The notes below the pieces were generated by a model. It was not told where the DNA came from and ran no database searches. It saw nothing but the letters and a program-made list of their open reading frames with translations. From CALGFH01 sp036003705 (GTDB taxonomy: Bacteria > Actinomycetota > CALGFH01), in contig DASYSE010000083.1 in the NCBI GenBank assembly GCA_036003705.1, positions 1 through 61,395 of the forward strand: DNA of 61,395 bases, in the 5' to 3' direction. The translations under genes and the position numbers were made by a program. Within the stretch, counting starts at the first letter, position 1; every line of letters starts with the position of its first letter. Positions 16,441 to 24,695 of this stretch are shown here, piece by piece.

Positions 16441-19400
16441 GTGGCAGGCCCCTCCCCGCCAGCCGGCCCTCCGGGCGGCGCCGAGCGCAAGCTCGTCACC
16501 GTCCTGCTGGTCGACGTCGACGAAGCCCGCGAGGATTTCGTCGACCCCGACCCCGAGGACGCCGGGCGGCTGCTCTCGGGCCAGCTGGCCCGGGTCAGGG
16601 CCGAGGTCGAGGCCCACGGCGGGGTCGTCGAGGAGACCGTCGGCGGACGCACCGTCGCCCTGTTCGGCGTCCCGCGGACCCGCGACGACGACCCCGAGCG
16701 GGCCGTCCGCACCGCCCTCGCCGTCCGCGAAGCCCTGACCGGTGGCGGGGAGCCCGAGGGAGGCACGCCCAGCCCCACGGCGGATCGGAGGCCGCTGCGC
16801 GTGCAGGCGGCGGTCGCCACCGGGGAGGCGCTGGTGCGACCCGGCGGGAGTGGCCGCGGTCGCCAGCGGGTCCTCGGGGACCTGCTGGGCGCCGCCAGCC
16901 GCCTGCAGGAGACGGTACCGGCCGGGACCGTGCTGGTGTCGGAGGCGACCAGGCAGGCCACCGAGCGGGCGATCACCTATGGGCCGGTCCGGCCGACGGT
17001 GACCGGTGCCGGGGAGCCGCTCCCCGCCTGGCCGGCGCTTGCCGCCCGGGTGGGCCCGGTCACCCCCAACCGGCGCTTCCCACCCCTGGTCGCCCGCGAC
17101 CGCGAGCTGGCCGCGCTGCTCGCCGCCGCCGGCCGGGCCCGCGCCGGGGCCGGTGAGCTGGTCACCGTCGTCGGCGCCGCCGGCATCGGCAAGAGCCGGC
17201 TGCTGGCCGAGCTGGCCGACCGGCTGGCCGCCGCGCCGCAGCCGGTCGCGTGGCGCCAGGGACGGGCCCTGCCCTACGGCGACGGCCCCTCCTTCGGGGC
17301 CCTCGCCGAGGCGGTCAAGCACGAGGCCGGCATCCTCGAGAACGACGGTGCCGAGCTCGCCGGGCGGCGCCTGGCCGCCGCCGCACGGGCGGTCGCCGAC
17401 CCGATCACCGCCGCCTGGGTCGCCGGGCACCTCCGCCGCCTGGTCGGCGTCGGCAGCGACCGCCCCGGGATCGGTCGCGAGCCCACCACCGCCGCCGACC
17501 GCGAGGAGGAGTTCGCGGCCTGGCGGCGCTTCCTGCACGGCCTGGCCGCGGCCCGGCCGCTGGTGGTGGCCCTCGAAGACCTGCACCGGGCCGACGACGC
17601 CCTGCTCGACTTCGTGGAGGGCCTGGTCGACCGGGACGCCGGCCCGGCCGCCGTGCTGGTGGTGGCCACGGCCCGGCCGGAGCTGCTGGAACGCCGCCCG
17701 GGCTGGGGCGCCGGCGGGACCACCATCCGGCTGGAACCGCTCGGCGACACCGACACCACCGGCCTGCTGGCCACCCTGCTAGCCCACCATGGGCTGCCCG
17801 CCGAGGTCGACCCGGCCCTGCTCGGCCGGGTCGGCGGCAACCCGCTGTTCGCCGAGGAGTACGTGCGCATGCTGCGCGACCGCGGCGGCGTGGCCGCCGT
17901 CCACCGCGCACCCCCATCGACCAGGGGACTGGGCATGAGCCCCCAGGACCCCCTGCCCACCGGCGTCCACGCCATCGTCGCCGCCCGTCTTGACGCGCTG
18001 CCGGCCGGCGACAAGGCCGTGCTCCATGATGCCGCCGTGCTCGGCCAGGTCGGCTGGCTGGGAGCGCTGGCCGAGATCGGCGGCCACCAGCGAACCAGCC
18101 TGGAGGCCTGCCTGACCCGGCTGGAGGCACGGGAGTTCGTGCAGCGGGCGGCCAGCTCGCGGGTCGCCGGCGAGGTCGAGTACGCGTTCCGGCACACCCT
18201 GGTCCGTGAGGTCGCCTACGGGCAGGTGCTGCGGGCCGAGCGGGCCGACAAGCACCGCCGGGCCGCCACCTGGATCGAGGGGCTGGCCCCCGACCGGGCC
18301 GAGGGCCGGGCCGAGCTGCTCGCCCACCACTACCGGGCCGCCCTGTCGTTCGCACGCGCCGCCGGCGCCGAACCGCCCGGTCTGGCCGCCCGCGCCCTGA
18401 CCGCCCTGCGTGACGCCGGCGACCGTGCCGCGGCCCTCGGCGGCTGGGAGACCGCGGCCCGGTTCCACGCCGAGGCGCTGGAGCTCTGCCGGGACGGCGA
18501 CCCGGAACGCGGTCAGCTCCTGCTCCGGCTCGGCCGGGCCCGCTGCCGGGCCGAGATGGCCGGCCACGGCGAGCTGACCGCGGCCGGCGAGGCGCTGCTG
18601 GCCGCCGGCGCGCCGGTGGCCGCCGCCGAGGCCGAGATGCTCCTGGGCGAGCTGGCCTTCCTGCGCGGGGAGGGCGAGGACCGGGAGGCCCACCACGACC
18701 GGGCCCTGGCGCTGGTCGCCGGTGCGCCCCCCTCGGCGACCAAGGCGGCCGTCCTGCGCGGCGCGATGATGCACCTGATGATGGCCAGCCGACACGCCGA
18801 GGGCCGGGCTGTCGGCCGGGAGGTCCTGGCCATGGCCAGGGCGCTCGGGCTGCTGGACCTCGAGGCCGATGCGCTCGGGGCGATCGGCACGGCCAGGGTC
18901 GAGGCCGGCGACCCTGGGGGGCTGGACGACCTGGAGGCGGCCATCGCCCGGCTCGGCGAGCTGGGCACGCCGAGCGGGACGCTGTGGTACCTCAACCTCG
19001 CATGGGCGGCAGCCGCCCTCGGCGACCTGCGGCGCTGCTTCGCCGCGCTGGCCGCCGGGGCGCTGCTGGCCGAACGCTTCGGCTCGTTGCGCTGGCGGCG
19101 CTCGATCGAGTTGCAGCGGGTGGCCGAGCGCTACTGGACCGGCCGCTGGGACGAGGCCGTCGCGGTGGTCGACGCCATGGTCGCCGAGGGCGAGCGTTCC
19201 TACCTGGCATGGGAGTGCCGGCTGTGGCGGGGCCGGATCCACCTGGCCGGCGGCCGGTTGGGAGCGGCCCTGGAGGACGCGCAGGCGGCCCATGCCCTCG
19301 CCCTCGAGGCCGGGGACCCCCAGGACCTCCACCCGACACGGGCCTTCCTGGCCAGGGCGCTGCTGGCCGCCGGCCGCCCCGCCGCCGCCAGGGAGGTCTC

Positions 19401-19764
19401 CCAGCGGCTGCTGGCCGGGCTCGGCGGCAGCGTGCTCGGCCCCGACCTGGGAGCCGACCTCGGCATGGTCCTGGTCGAGCTGGGCGAGCCCGTCGACGCC
19501 CTCGACCGCCTCGGCATCCCACCGTCGCCGTGGCTGGAGGCGACCAGGGCGCTGGTCGCCGGCGACCCCCTGCGGGCCGCCGGCATCTACGACACCATCG
19601 GCTCCCGGCCCGACGAGGCCGACGCCCGGCTGGCCGCCGCCCGCCTGCTGGCCGCCACCGGCCGCGCCGCCGAGGCCGAGACGCAGCTGGCCGCCGCCCG
19701 TGCCTTCTACGCTTCGGCCGGTGCGGTTGGGGGGGTTCGGGGGGGAGGACTCCCCCCCGGATGA
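16441..19764 (+). CDS. Decayed-cyclase / AAA ATPase / TPR regulator (1,107 aa), C-terminus altered by repeat
   Basis: This paralogue of the 8053 protein lacks the SARP DNA-binding part. A cyclase-like domain (about 14-190) keeps the first metal Asp (LLVDVDEA) but lost the second (TVGGRTVALFG). A STAND ATPase follows with P-loop GAAGIGKS (245-252) and VVALEDLHRADDALLDF, then TPR-like helices. GTG 16441 has AAGGAG about 8 bases upstream. The paralogue ends AFFREAGATASLEQAKELL plus five residues; this one runs AFYASAGAVGG and then into a dispersed 42-bp repeat that supplies the last residues and the stop. About 12 native residues appear to be replaced. Confidence 0.88.
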   Translation: MAGPSPPAGPPGGAERKLVTVLLVDVDEAREDFVDPDPEDAGRLLSGQLARVRAEVEAHGGVVEETVGGRTVALFGVPRTRDDDPERAVRTALAVREALTGGGEPEGGTPSPTADRRPLRVQAAVATGEALVRPGGSGRGRQRVLGDLLGAASRLQETVPAGTVLVSEATRQATERAITYGPVRPTVTGAGEPLPAWPALAARVGPVTPNRRFPPLVARDRELAALLAAAGRARAGAGELVTVVGAAGIGKSRLLAELADRLAAAPQPVAWRQGRALPYGDGPSFGALAEAVKHEAGILENDGAELAGRRLAAAARAVADPITAAWVAGHLRRLVGVGSDRPGIGREPTTAADREEEFAAWRRFLHGLAAARPLVVALEDLHRADDALLDFVEGLVDRDAGPAAVLVVATARPELLERRPGWGAGGTTIRLEPLGDTDTTGLLATLLAHHGLPAEVDPALLGRVGGNPLFAEEYVRMLRDRGGVAAVHRAPPSTRGLGMSPQDPLPTGVHAIVAARLDALPAGDKAVLHDAAVLGQVGWLGALAEIGGHQRTSLEACLTRLEAREFVQRAASSRVAGEVEYAFRHTLVREVAYGQVLRAERADKHRRAATWIEGLAPDRAEGRAELLAHHYRAALSFARAAGAEPPGLAARALTALRDAGDRAAALGGWETAARFHAEALELCRDGDPERGQLLLRLGRARCRAEMAGHGELTAAGEALLAAGAPVAAAEAEMLLGELAFLRGEGEDREAHHDRALALVAGAPPSATKAAVLRGAMMHLMMASRHAEGRAVGREVLAMARALGLLDLEADALGAIGTARVEAGDPGGLDDLEAAIARLGELGTPSGTLWYLNLAWAAAALGDLRRCFAALAAGALLAERFGSLRWRRSIELQRVAERYWTGRWDEAVAVVDAMVAEGERSYLAWECRLWRGRIHLAGGRLGAALEDAQAAHALALEAGDPQDLHPTRAFLARALLAAGRPAAAREVSQRLLAGLGGSVLGPDLGADLGMVLVELGEPVDALDRLGIPPSPWLEATRALVAGDPLRAAGIYDTIGSRPDEADARLAAARLLAATGRAAEAETQLAAARAFYASAGAVGGVRGGGLPPG

Positions 19765-19768
19765 ACCG
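19727..19768 (+). repeat. Dispersed 42-bp element, copy a (gene end, provides stop codon)
   Basis: The element starts TTGGGGGGGTTCGG, contains a 9-bp inverted repeat (GGGGGGGAG then CTCCCCCCC) and ends in GGATGAACCG. The TGA of the regulator gene lies inside GGATGAACCG. Copy b lies on the minus strand at 31206-31247 and is about 90% identical. An ATG overlapping the TGA opens a 32-codon frame to 19859 that could be coupled, but nothing else supports it. Confidence 0.8.
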
Positions 19769-19881
19769 GGGCGCCGCGTCGCTGAACACAGCGCCACGGC
19801 TTGCCGTCGGCCGATTCGGGCCGATTCCCGGGAACTCCCCGGCGTTACCGGGGCATTAGCGCCGGCTGCGAGCTTTCGGCC

Positions 19882-20595
19882 ATGCAGCGAACCCCCCCAC
19901 GCCACCTTGCCCCGCCAGAGCGGGTCCGCGCCCGTGCCCGAGACCACCTGCTGGTCGAGTCGATCCTGGCCCTGCTGGCGATCGGGCTCACCACCGCCAT
20001 CGTGATCGGCTCGCTGCTCGACCGGCCCGAGTCGAGCGCGGCCCGCCTGCCCCACCTGCTGCCGCCGGCCCCGACCACGACCAGGGCCGCCGCCACCGTC
20101 ACCAGCTCGGCCAGCACCCGGCCGGCCGACGACGGCAACCTGCTTGCCGACCCCGGGTTCGAGGCCGGCCTGGCCGGCTGGCTGGCCGTCGGCGAGGCCG
20201 GGCTGGAACGGGTCGGCAAGGGCCGGCAGGGCGGCTGGGCGCTGCGCCTGAGCCGCGGGTCGGCCAGCTGGCCGGGCGCCCTGCACGACGACGTGACCAG
20301 CTTGAAGGCGCGCAAGCGCTACGCCGCCACCGCCTGGGTGCGGGCCAGCCGGGCCGGCACCCTGGTCCAGATCAACCTGTTCGAGGTGGTCGGCGGCAGG
20401 CGGTACGCGGTCGACACGGTCGGCGCGGTGGTCGACGCCGGGACCTGGCAGCGCCTGGAGGTCTCCCACGACGCCCACCGGCCCGGCGCCACCCTGGCCG
20501 TTGAGATCCTCGCCCCCGACCTGACCGGCGGGTCCAGCCTGCTGGTCGACGACCTGGCGATCCGCGCCAGCTCCTTGTCGATGTCCAAGCACTGA
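19882..20595 (+). CDS. Membrane-anchored extracellular carbohydrate-binding-like protein
   Basis: The 237-residue protein has a basic start, one transmembrane helix (ESILALLAIGLTTAIVIGSLL, about 23-43), a Thr/Ser/Pro-rich spacer, and a beta-sandwich domain starting NLLADPGFEAGLAGW and ending LLVDDLAIRA. That pattern belongs to CBM_4_9-like and other galactose-binding-type folds. It probably sits on the outer face of the membrane and binds glycan. I chose ATG 19882 because the upstream ATG at 19801 adds a non-conserved tail derived from the repeat region. The sortase-type gene follows 40 bp downstream. Confidence 0.75.
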   Translation: MQRTPPRHLAPPERVRARARDHLLVESILALLAIGLTTAIVIGSLLDRPESSAARLPHLLPPAPTTTRAAATVTSSASTRPADDGNLLADPGFEAGLAGWLAVGEAGLERVGKGRQGGWALRLSRGSASWPGALHDDVTSLKARKRYAATAWVRASRAGTLVQINLFEVVGGRRYAVDTVGAVVDAGTWQRLEVSHDAHRPGATLAVEILAPDLTGGSSLLVDDLAIRASSLSMSKH

Positions 20596-20635
20596 CCGAT
20601 CCCCCGGTCAGCCACCCCCAGAAAGGATGACCAGC

Positions 20636-21157
20636 ATGCGCCTGTGCAGGATCGTGGCGATCCTGGGACTGGCGGCGGCGCTGTCGCTGCCCGCCGCCGC
20701 CTCCGCCGAGCAGAAGCAGCATATCGGCCTGCACGACATGACCTGCACCAGCATCATGGCCATGGGCAAGGGCCTGTCCAAGAACGCCTCCATGCAGCTG
20801 ACCCTGGTCAACCGCGACAACGGCTCGACCCTGGCCGGAGAGACGGTGCGCACCTCGGCCGAGGGCGAGTTCATGGTCAAGCTGCCGGCCCGCCTGAACC
20901 GGGTGCTCAGCATCCGCCTGACGGTCAGCCGCGCCGACGGCACCAGGGTCGGCTTCGCCGACCACGTGATGGCCAAGGGCGCCGCCATGTGCGACCTCCC
21001 GTTCACCGGTCCCTCCGGCACCGCCTCCCTGCTGCTGGCCGCCACCGCCGCGCTCGGCCTCGGCCTGGCACTGGTCACGGTCGGGGCCCGCCGCGAACGA
21101 GCCGTGGCCCGGGCGAGCGCGCTTGGGCTGGAACGGATCCGGCCGCCCCGGCGGTAG
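20636..21157 (+). CDS. Exported protein with LPxTG-type cell-wall sorting signal
   Basis: The signal peptide RIVAILGLAAALSLPAAASA (about 5-24) is followed by a compact ~100-residue beta-type domain (HIGLHDMTCTSIMAMGKGL, then FMVKLPARLNRVLSIRLTV). The C-terminus is a classical sortase signal: LPFTG, a hydrophobic helix (SLLLAATAALGLGLALVTVG) and the basic ARRER. ATG 20636 is chosen because GAAAGG is then about 8 bases upstream, whereas ATG 20627 directly abuts it. The mature protein would be covalently fixed to peptidoglycan. No sortase gene lies in this window. Confidence 0.8.
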   Translation: MRLCRIVAILGLAAALSLPAAASAEQKQHIGLHDMTCTSIMAMGKGLSKNASMQLTLVNRDNGSTLAGETVRTSAEGEFMVKLPARLNRVLSIRLTVSRADGTRVGFADHVMAKGAAMCDLPFTGPSGTASLLLAATAALGLGLALVTVGARRERAVARASALGLERIRPPRR

Positions 21158-21182
21158 TCCGCCCGCTCCCTGCCCCGCCTGC

Positions 21183-21773
21183 TCAGCCGTGGGCGGTGCG
21201 GGGCCGGGAGGCCAGCGCCCGCTCGGCCCGCTGGAAGACCTCGTCGACGTCGCCTGAGGCGCTGACCCGGCGGACCCGGCCGACGTAGTGGGCCAGCAGC
21301 GGCCCGGCATCCCGACGGTAGGTGACCAGCCGCGCCGCCACCGTGTCCGGGCTGTCGTCGCTGCGGCTCTCCATGCGGGCCAGCCGCGACAGCCGGGCCG
21401 AGGCGACCTCGTCGGGCACGACCAGCTCGAGCACCAGCTGGATGGTGCGGCCGTCGCCGTCCAGCAGCCGGTCCAGCTCGGCCGCCTGGCGGACGTTGCG
21501 CGGGAAGCCGTCTAGGATGAACCCGGGGCCGAGCTGGGCGCTGACCACCTGGAGCGCGACCCGGTCGGGCACGGGATGGCCGCGCTGCACCTGCTCGGCG
21601 ATGCGGTGCGGGTCGTCGTGCTCGGCCGAGGCCCGCAGCAGCTGCCCCGACGACACGTGGGGCACGCCGAGCAGCTCCGACAGGTGGGGGGCGAGCGTGC
21701 CCTTGCCGGCACCGGGGGGGCCGAGCAGCAGCACCCGCCGCAGCTCGCCGTTCAGCATCGGGGTCTCGGTCAA
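21183..21773 (-). CDS. adk: Adenylate kinase family protein
   Basis: The 196-residue nucleoside monophosphate kinase has P-loop GPPGAGKGTLAPHLSELLG (about 18-36), the AMP-binding SSGQLLRASAE and FILDGFPRNVRQAAELD segments, and a short LID carrying the arginines RLSRLARMESRSDD. It converts AMP and ATP to two ADP in the cytoplasm. The start overlaps the stop of the VIT1-like gene by 4 bp (ATGA), indicating translational coupling. It lies outside the usual secY-adk-map ribosomal cluster, so it may be a second adenylate kinase-like enzyme with a different substrate. Confidence 0.85.
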   Translation of the reverse strand: MTETPMLNGELRRVLLLGPPGAGKGTLAPHLSELLGVPHVSSGQLLRASAEHDDPHRIAEQVQRGHPVPDRVALQVVSAQLGPGFILDGFPRNVRQAAELDRLLDGDGRTIQLVLELVVPDEVASARLSRLARMESRSDDSPDTVAARLVTYRRDAGPLLAHYVGRVRRVSASGDVDEVFQRAERALASRPRTAHG

Positions 21774-22933
21774 CTGACGCTCACACCGATCAGGCGGCCG
21801 ATGCCGAAGGTCGCCGCGGCGGCCAGCCCGCCCACCAGCAGCTGCCTGGCCCCGGACTGGAGGAGCGAACGGCCGGTGAGCAGGCTGATGCCGGCGCCGA
21901 CCAGGAACAGGGCGATCACCGACAGGGCCACCGAGACGGCGAATGCCGCCGTTCCGGAGGCCAGCAGCCAGGGCAGCACCGGGACGATCGCCCCGACCGC
22001 GAACGACAGGAAGCTGGAGGCGGCAACGCCCCAGGGCGAGCCGAGCTCGTCGGGGTTGAGGCCGAGCTCCTCGCGGGCCATGGTGTCCAGCGCGGTGGTG
22101 CGGTCGCGCATGATCCGGGCCGCGATCGCCTCGGCCTCCTCGCGGCCGACGCCCTTGGCCCGGTAGATGAGGGCCAGCTCGTTGGCCTCCTCGTCGGGCA
22201 TGGCGTCGATCTCCTCGGCCTCCAGGGCGATCTCGCGCTCGAACAGCTCCCGCTGGGAGGTCACCGAGATGTACTCGCCCGCGCCCATCGAGAACGACCC
22301 GGCCAGCAGCCCGGCCAGGCCGGCGACCAGGATCAGCCGGCGGTCGGCCAGGCCGCCGGCCACGCCCATCACCAGGGCCAGGTTGGAGACCAGGCCGTCG
22401 TTGACCCCGAAGATGGCCGCCCGCAGGGCGCCGGACGCGTCGCCGTGGTGCCAGCGCTCCCCGCGCATGATGCCGCCGGCGCGGGCCATGGACGGGGTCA
22501 GCCCGGCAAGGACCCTGGCGTGGATGCGCTCGTCGGTGGCCATGGCGACGGTGGCGTCGGGGACGCCGTCGTAGTGGCCGGCGTCGGCGAGCTCGGCCCG
22601 CTCCACGATCGGCAGCACCGCCCTGGTCCCGAATATCCGGGCCAGCCAGGTGACCAGCCGCGCCCTGGCGCCCCGGCGGTGCTGCTCCGGGCGCGGCTCC
22701 GGCTCGCCCAGCTCGACCAGCTTGGCCGCCCAGTGGGCGGCATGGCGCTCCTCGGCGCTGGCCAGCTCGAGGAAGATCTCCCGCTGCTCGCCGCCGGCGC
22801 GCTCGGCAAGGGCGCGGTACATGGCCGCGCCGTCCATCTCATCCGCCCAGTGCTCGTGGAACTGCCGCGCCTTCGACGCCAACCATGCCTCCTCGTCCGC
22901 ATCAGTGTTGGACTGGTACCCCCCTGCTCGCAA
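21770..22933 (-). CDS. Rubrerythrin-like ferritin domain fused to VIT1/CCC1-family Fe/Mn transporter
   Basis: The N-terminal ~140 residues form a ferritin-like helix bundle with Glu/His ligands (EHWADEMDGAAMYRALAE, EIFLELASAEERHAAHW, DERIHARVL). The C-terminal ~230 residues form a VIT1/CCC1 membrane domain (ALRAAIFGVNDGLVSNLALV, LLAGSFSMGAGEYISVTSQ, then a charged metal-binding loop and three more helices). Such fusions are thought to sense or load Fe(II)/Mn(II) before export or storage. It is co-transcribed with adk through a 4-bp overlap and follows pncA by 18 bp on the same strand. Confidence 0.9.
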   Translation of the reverse strand: MRAGGYQSNTDADEEAWLASKARQFHEHWADEMDGAAMYRALAERAGGEQREIFLELASAEERHAAHWAAKLVELGEPEPRPEQHRRGARARLVTWLARIFGTRAVLPIVERAELADAGHYDGVPDATVAMATDERIHARVLAGLTPSMARAGGIMRGERWHHGDASGALRAAIFGVNDGLVSNLALVMGVAGGLADRRLILVAGLAGLLAGSFSMGAGEYISVTSQRELFEREIALEAEEIDAMPDEEANELALIYRAKGVGREEAEAIAARIMRDRTTALDTMAREELGLNPDELGSPWGVAASSFLSFAVGAIVPVLPWLLASGTAAFAVSVALSVIALFLVGAGISLLTGRSLLQSGARQLLVGGLAAAATFGIGRLIGVSVS

Positions 22934-22951
22934 ACCGAACGGTGCCTGCCG

Positions 22952-23509
22952 TCAGCCCTCGGCCCGATCCTCGTGGACGCCGGCGGCGCGCAGGGCGTCC
23001 AGGGCCCGTTCGCCGTCGTCCGGCTTGACGTTCACCGCCCTGGTGGCGTCGGTGAGAACCAGCACCTGGTACCCGGCGGCCCTGGCGTCCAGCGCGGTGG
23101 CCTGCACGCAGTAGTCGAGGGCGAGCCCCACCACCACCACCCGGGCCACGCCCCGCTTGGCCAGGAAGTCGGCCAGCTCGGGATTCCAGCCGGTGTAGCC
23201 GTCCACCTCCGGGTCGCGGCCCTTGAAGACCTGGTGGTCGGCGACCACCCGAAGGTCGGGGTGGAGCTCCCAGCCGGGCGTGCCCTCGACGCAGTGGGGG
23301 GGCCATGGACCGCCGCGCTCGGCGAACGAGGAGTGGTCGGGCGGGTGGCTGTCGTAGGTGGTGACCACGGTCTGGAATCGGGGGGCGAGCCGGTTGATGA
23401 CCGGAACGACCCGGTCGCCGTCGGGGACCGCCAAGCTGCCCCCCGGGCAGAAGTCGCGCTGCACGTCGACCACGACCAGCGCGTCGTCGCTCTCTGGCGT
23501 GAAGGCCAT
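22952..23509 (-). CDS. pncA: Nicotinamidase / isochorismatase-family hydrolase
   Basis: The 185-residue enzyme has the full catalytic triad: Asp in VVVDVQRDFCPGGSL, Lys in QVFKGRDPEVDGY and Cys in GLALDYCVQATALDA. The metal-site motif is YDSHPPDHSSF. It hydrolyses nicotinamide to nicotinate and ammonia for NAD recycling. I chose ATG 23509 because AAGGAG is 5 bases upstream and it gives the family's usual length. The longer frame to 23677 adds an unlikely N-terminus. Gap 23510-23803, upstream of this gene and the divergent rhodanese, shows no other gene. Confidence 0.92.
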   Translation of the reverse strand: MAFTPESDDALVVVDVQRDFCPGGSLAVPDGDRVVPVINRLAPRFQTVVTTYDSHPPDHSSFAERGGPWPPHCVEGTPGWELHPDLRVVADHQVFKGRDPEVDGYTGWNPELADFLAKRGVARVVVVGLALDYCVQATALDARAAGYQVLVLTDATRAVNVKPDDGERALDALRAAGVHEDRAEG

Positions 23510-23803
23510 AGGAACTCCTTGGGTGACGGTTGATTGACGGAGCGCCCGCTCCGCTGGCAGCCTGTAGCACCACATGATCGTACCCATGGCGCAGGCGCAG
23601 ACGACCGCGCGGGTCCACAAGGGCCCGGCCGCGCTGACCACGCGCGCCTGCGCGCCCATGGGCCTCGGCACGGGCAACTCGGCCGCCGGCCGCCCACCGT
23701 GTCGGCGGGTCGCGGCACCGCTCGCCCCGTTGTAGAGGGTCCGAGCCGCGCCGCGGCCGCTTCCTCACCATCGACGAGCTGCCCGAGGAGGCATCCGTAC
23801 ATC

Positions 23804-24649
23804 ATGGCCAACCGAACTGACCTGCTGGTCTCCACCGACTGGCTGGCCGCCAACCTGGACGACCCCAGCCTGCGCGTCGTCGAGGTCGACGAGGACACCG
23901 ACGCCTACGCCCGCGGTCACCTCCGTGGGGCGGTGGCGGTCAACTGGAACACCGACCTGCAGGACCCGCTGCGCCGCGACTTCATCGCGCCGGAGCAGTT
24001 CGCCAAGCTCCAGGACACCCTTGGCATCACCCCGGACACCGCCATCATCCTGTACGGCGGCAACAACAACTGGTTCGCGGCCTACGCCTACTGGTACTAC
24101 AAGGTCTACGGGCACGAGGCGGTCAAGCTGCTGGACGGTGGCCGCAAGGCCTGGGAGCTGGAGGGCCGCGAGCTCACCACCGGCCCGGCCGACGTGCAGT
24201 CGACCAGCGGCTACCCGGTCCGCGAGCCCGACACCTCGATCCGGGCCTTCCGCGACCAGGTCCTCGAGGTCGTCAGGACCGGCGAGGGCGCCGCGCTGGT
24301 CGACGTCCGCTCGCCCGAGGAGTTCCGCGGGGAGAAGCTGGCCCCCGACCACCTGCCCCAGGAGAGCGCGCAGCGGCCGGGCCACATCCCCGGTGCGGTC
24401 AACATCCCGTGGGCCAAGGCGGTCGACGGCTCCACCGGCAAGTTCCTCGACGACGACCAGCTGGCCGAGCTGTACGGGGCGCGAGGTGTGGCCGCCGACA
24501 AGGACGTGGTCGCCTACTGCCGGATCGGGGAGCGCAGCGCCCACACCTGGTTCGTGCTCCACGAGCTGCTCGGCTACCCCCAGGTCCGCAACTACGACGG
24601 CTCCTGGACCGAGTGGGGCAGCCTGGTCGGCGTGCCGATCGAGCGCTAG
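23804..24649 (+). CDS. sseA: Thiosulfate/3-mercaptopyruvate sulfurtransferase (tandem rhodanese)
   Basis: The 281-residue protein has two rhodanese domains. The first (about 6-130) is inactive and carries VILYGGNNNWFAAYAYWYY-type motifs. The second holds the active-site cysteine in AYCRIGERSAHTWFVLHELL and the closing NYDGSWTEWGS. It moves sulfane sulfur from thiosulfate or mercaptopyruvate to cyanide or thiols. GAGGAGG is 13 bases before the ATG, a rather long spacing. A second homologue lies at 37341, so this chromosome keeps two. The phosphatase gene starts 46 bp downstream. Confidence 0.92.
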   Translation: MANRTDLLVSTDWLAANLDDPSLRVVEVDEDTDAYARGHLRGAVAVNWNTDLQDPLRRDFIAPEQFAKLQDTLGITPDTAIILYGGNNNWFAAYAYWYYKVYGHEAVKLLDGGRKAWELEGRELTTGPADVQSTSGYPVREPDTSIRAFRDQVLEVVRTGEGAALVDVRSPEEFRGEKLAPDHLPQESAQRPGHIPGAVNIPWAKAVDGSTGKFLDDDQLAELYGARGVAADKDVVAYCRIGERSAHTWFVLHELLGYPQVRNYDGSWTEWGSLVGVPIER

Positions 24650-24695
24650 CGGCGAGCGACTGGCCCGGAGCCGGGCGGTCAGTCAGACTTCGGCC

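Noticed and set aside
19761..19859. 32-codon frame overlapping the regulator stop by ATGA
   Set aside because: It begins inside the 42-bp element and has no domain, so it is noted under the repeat but not called as a gene.
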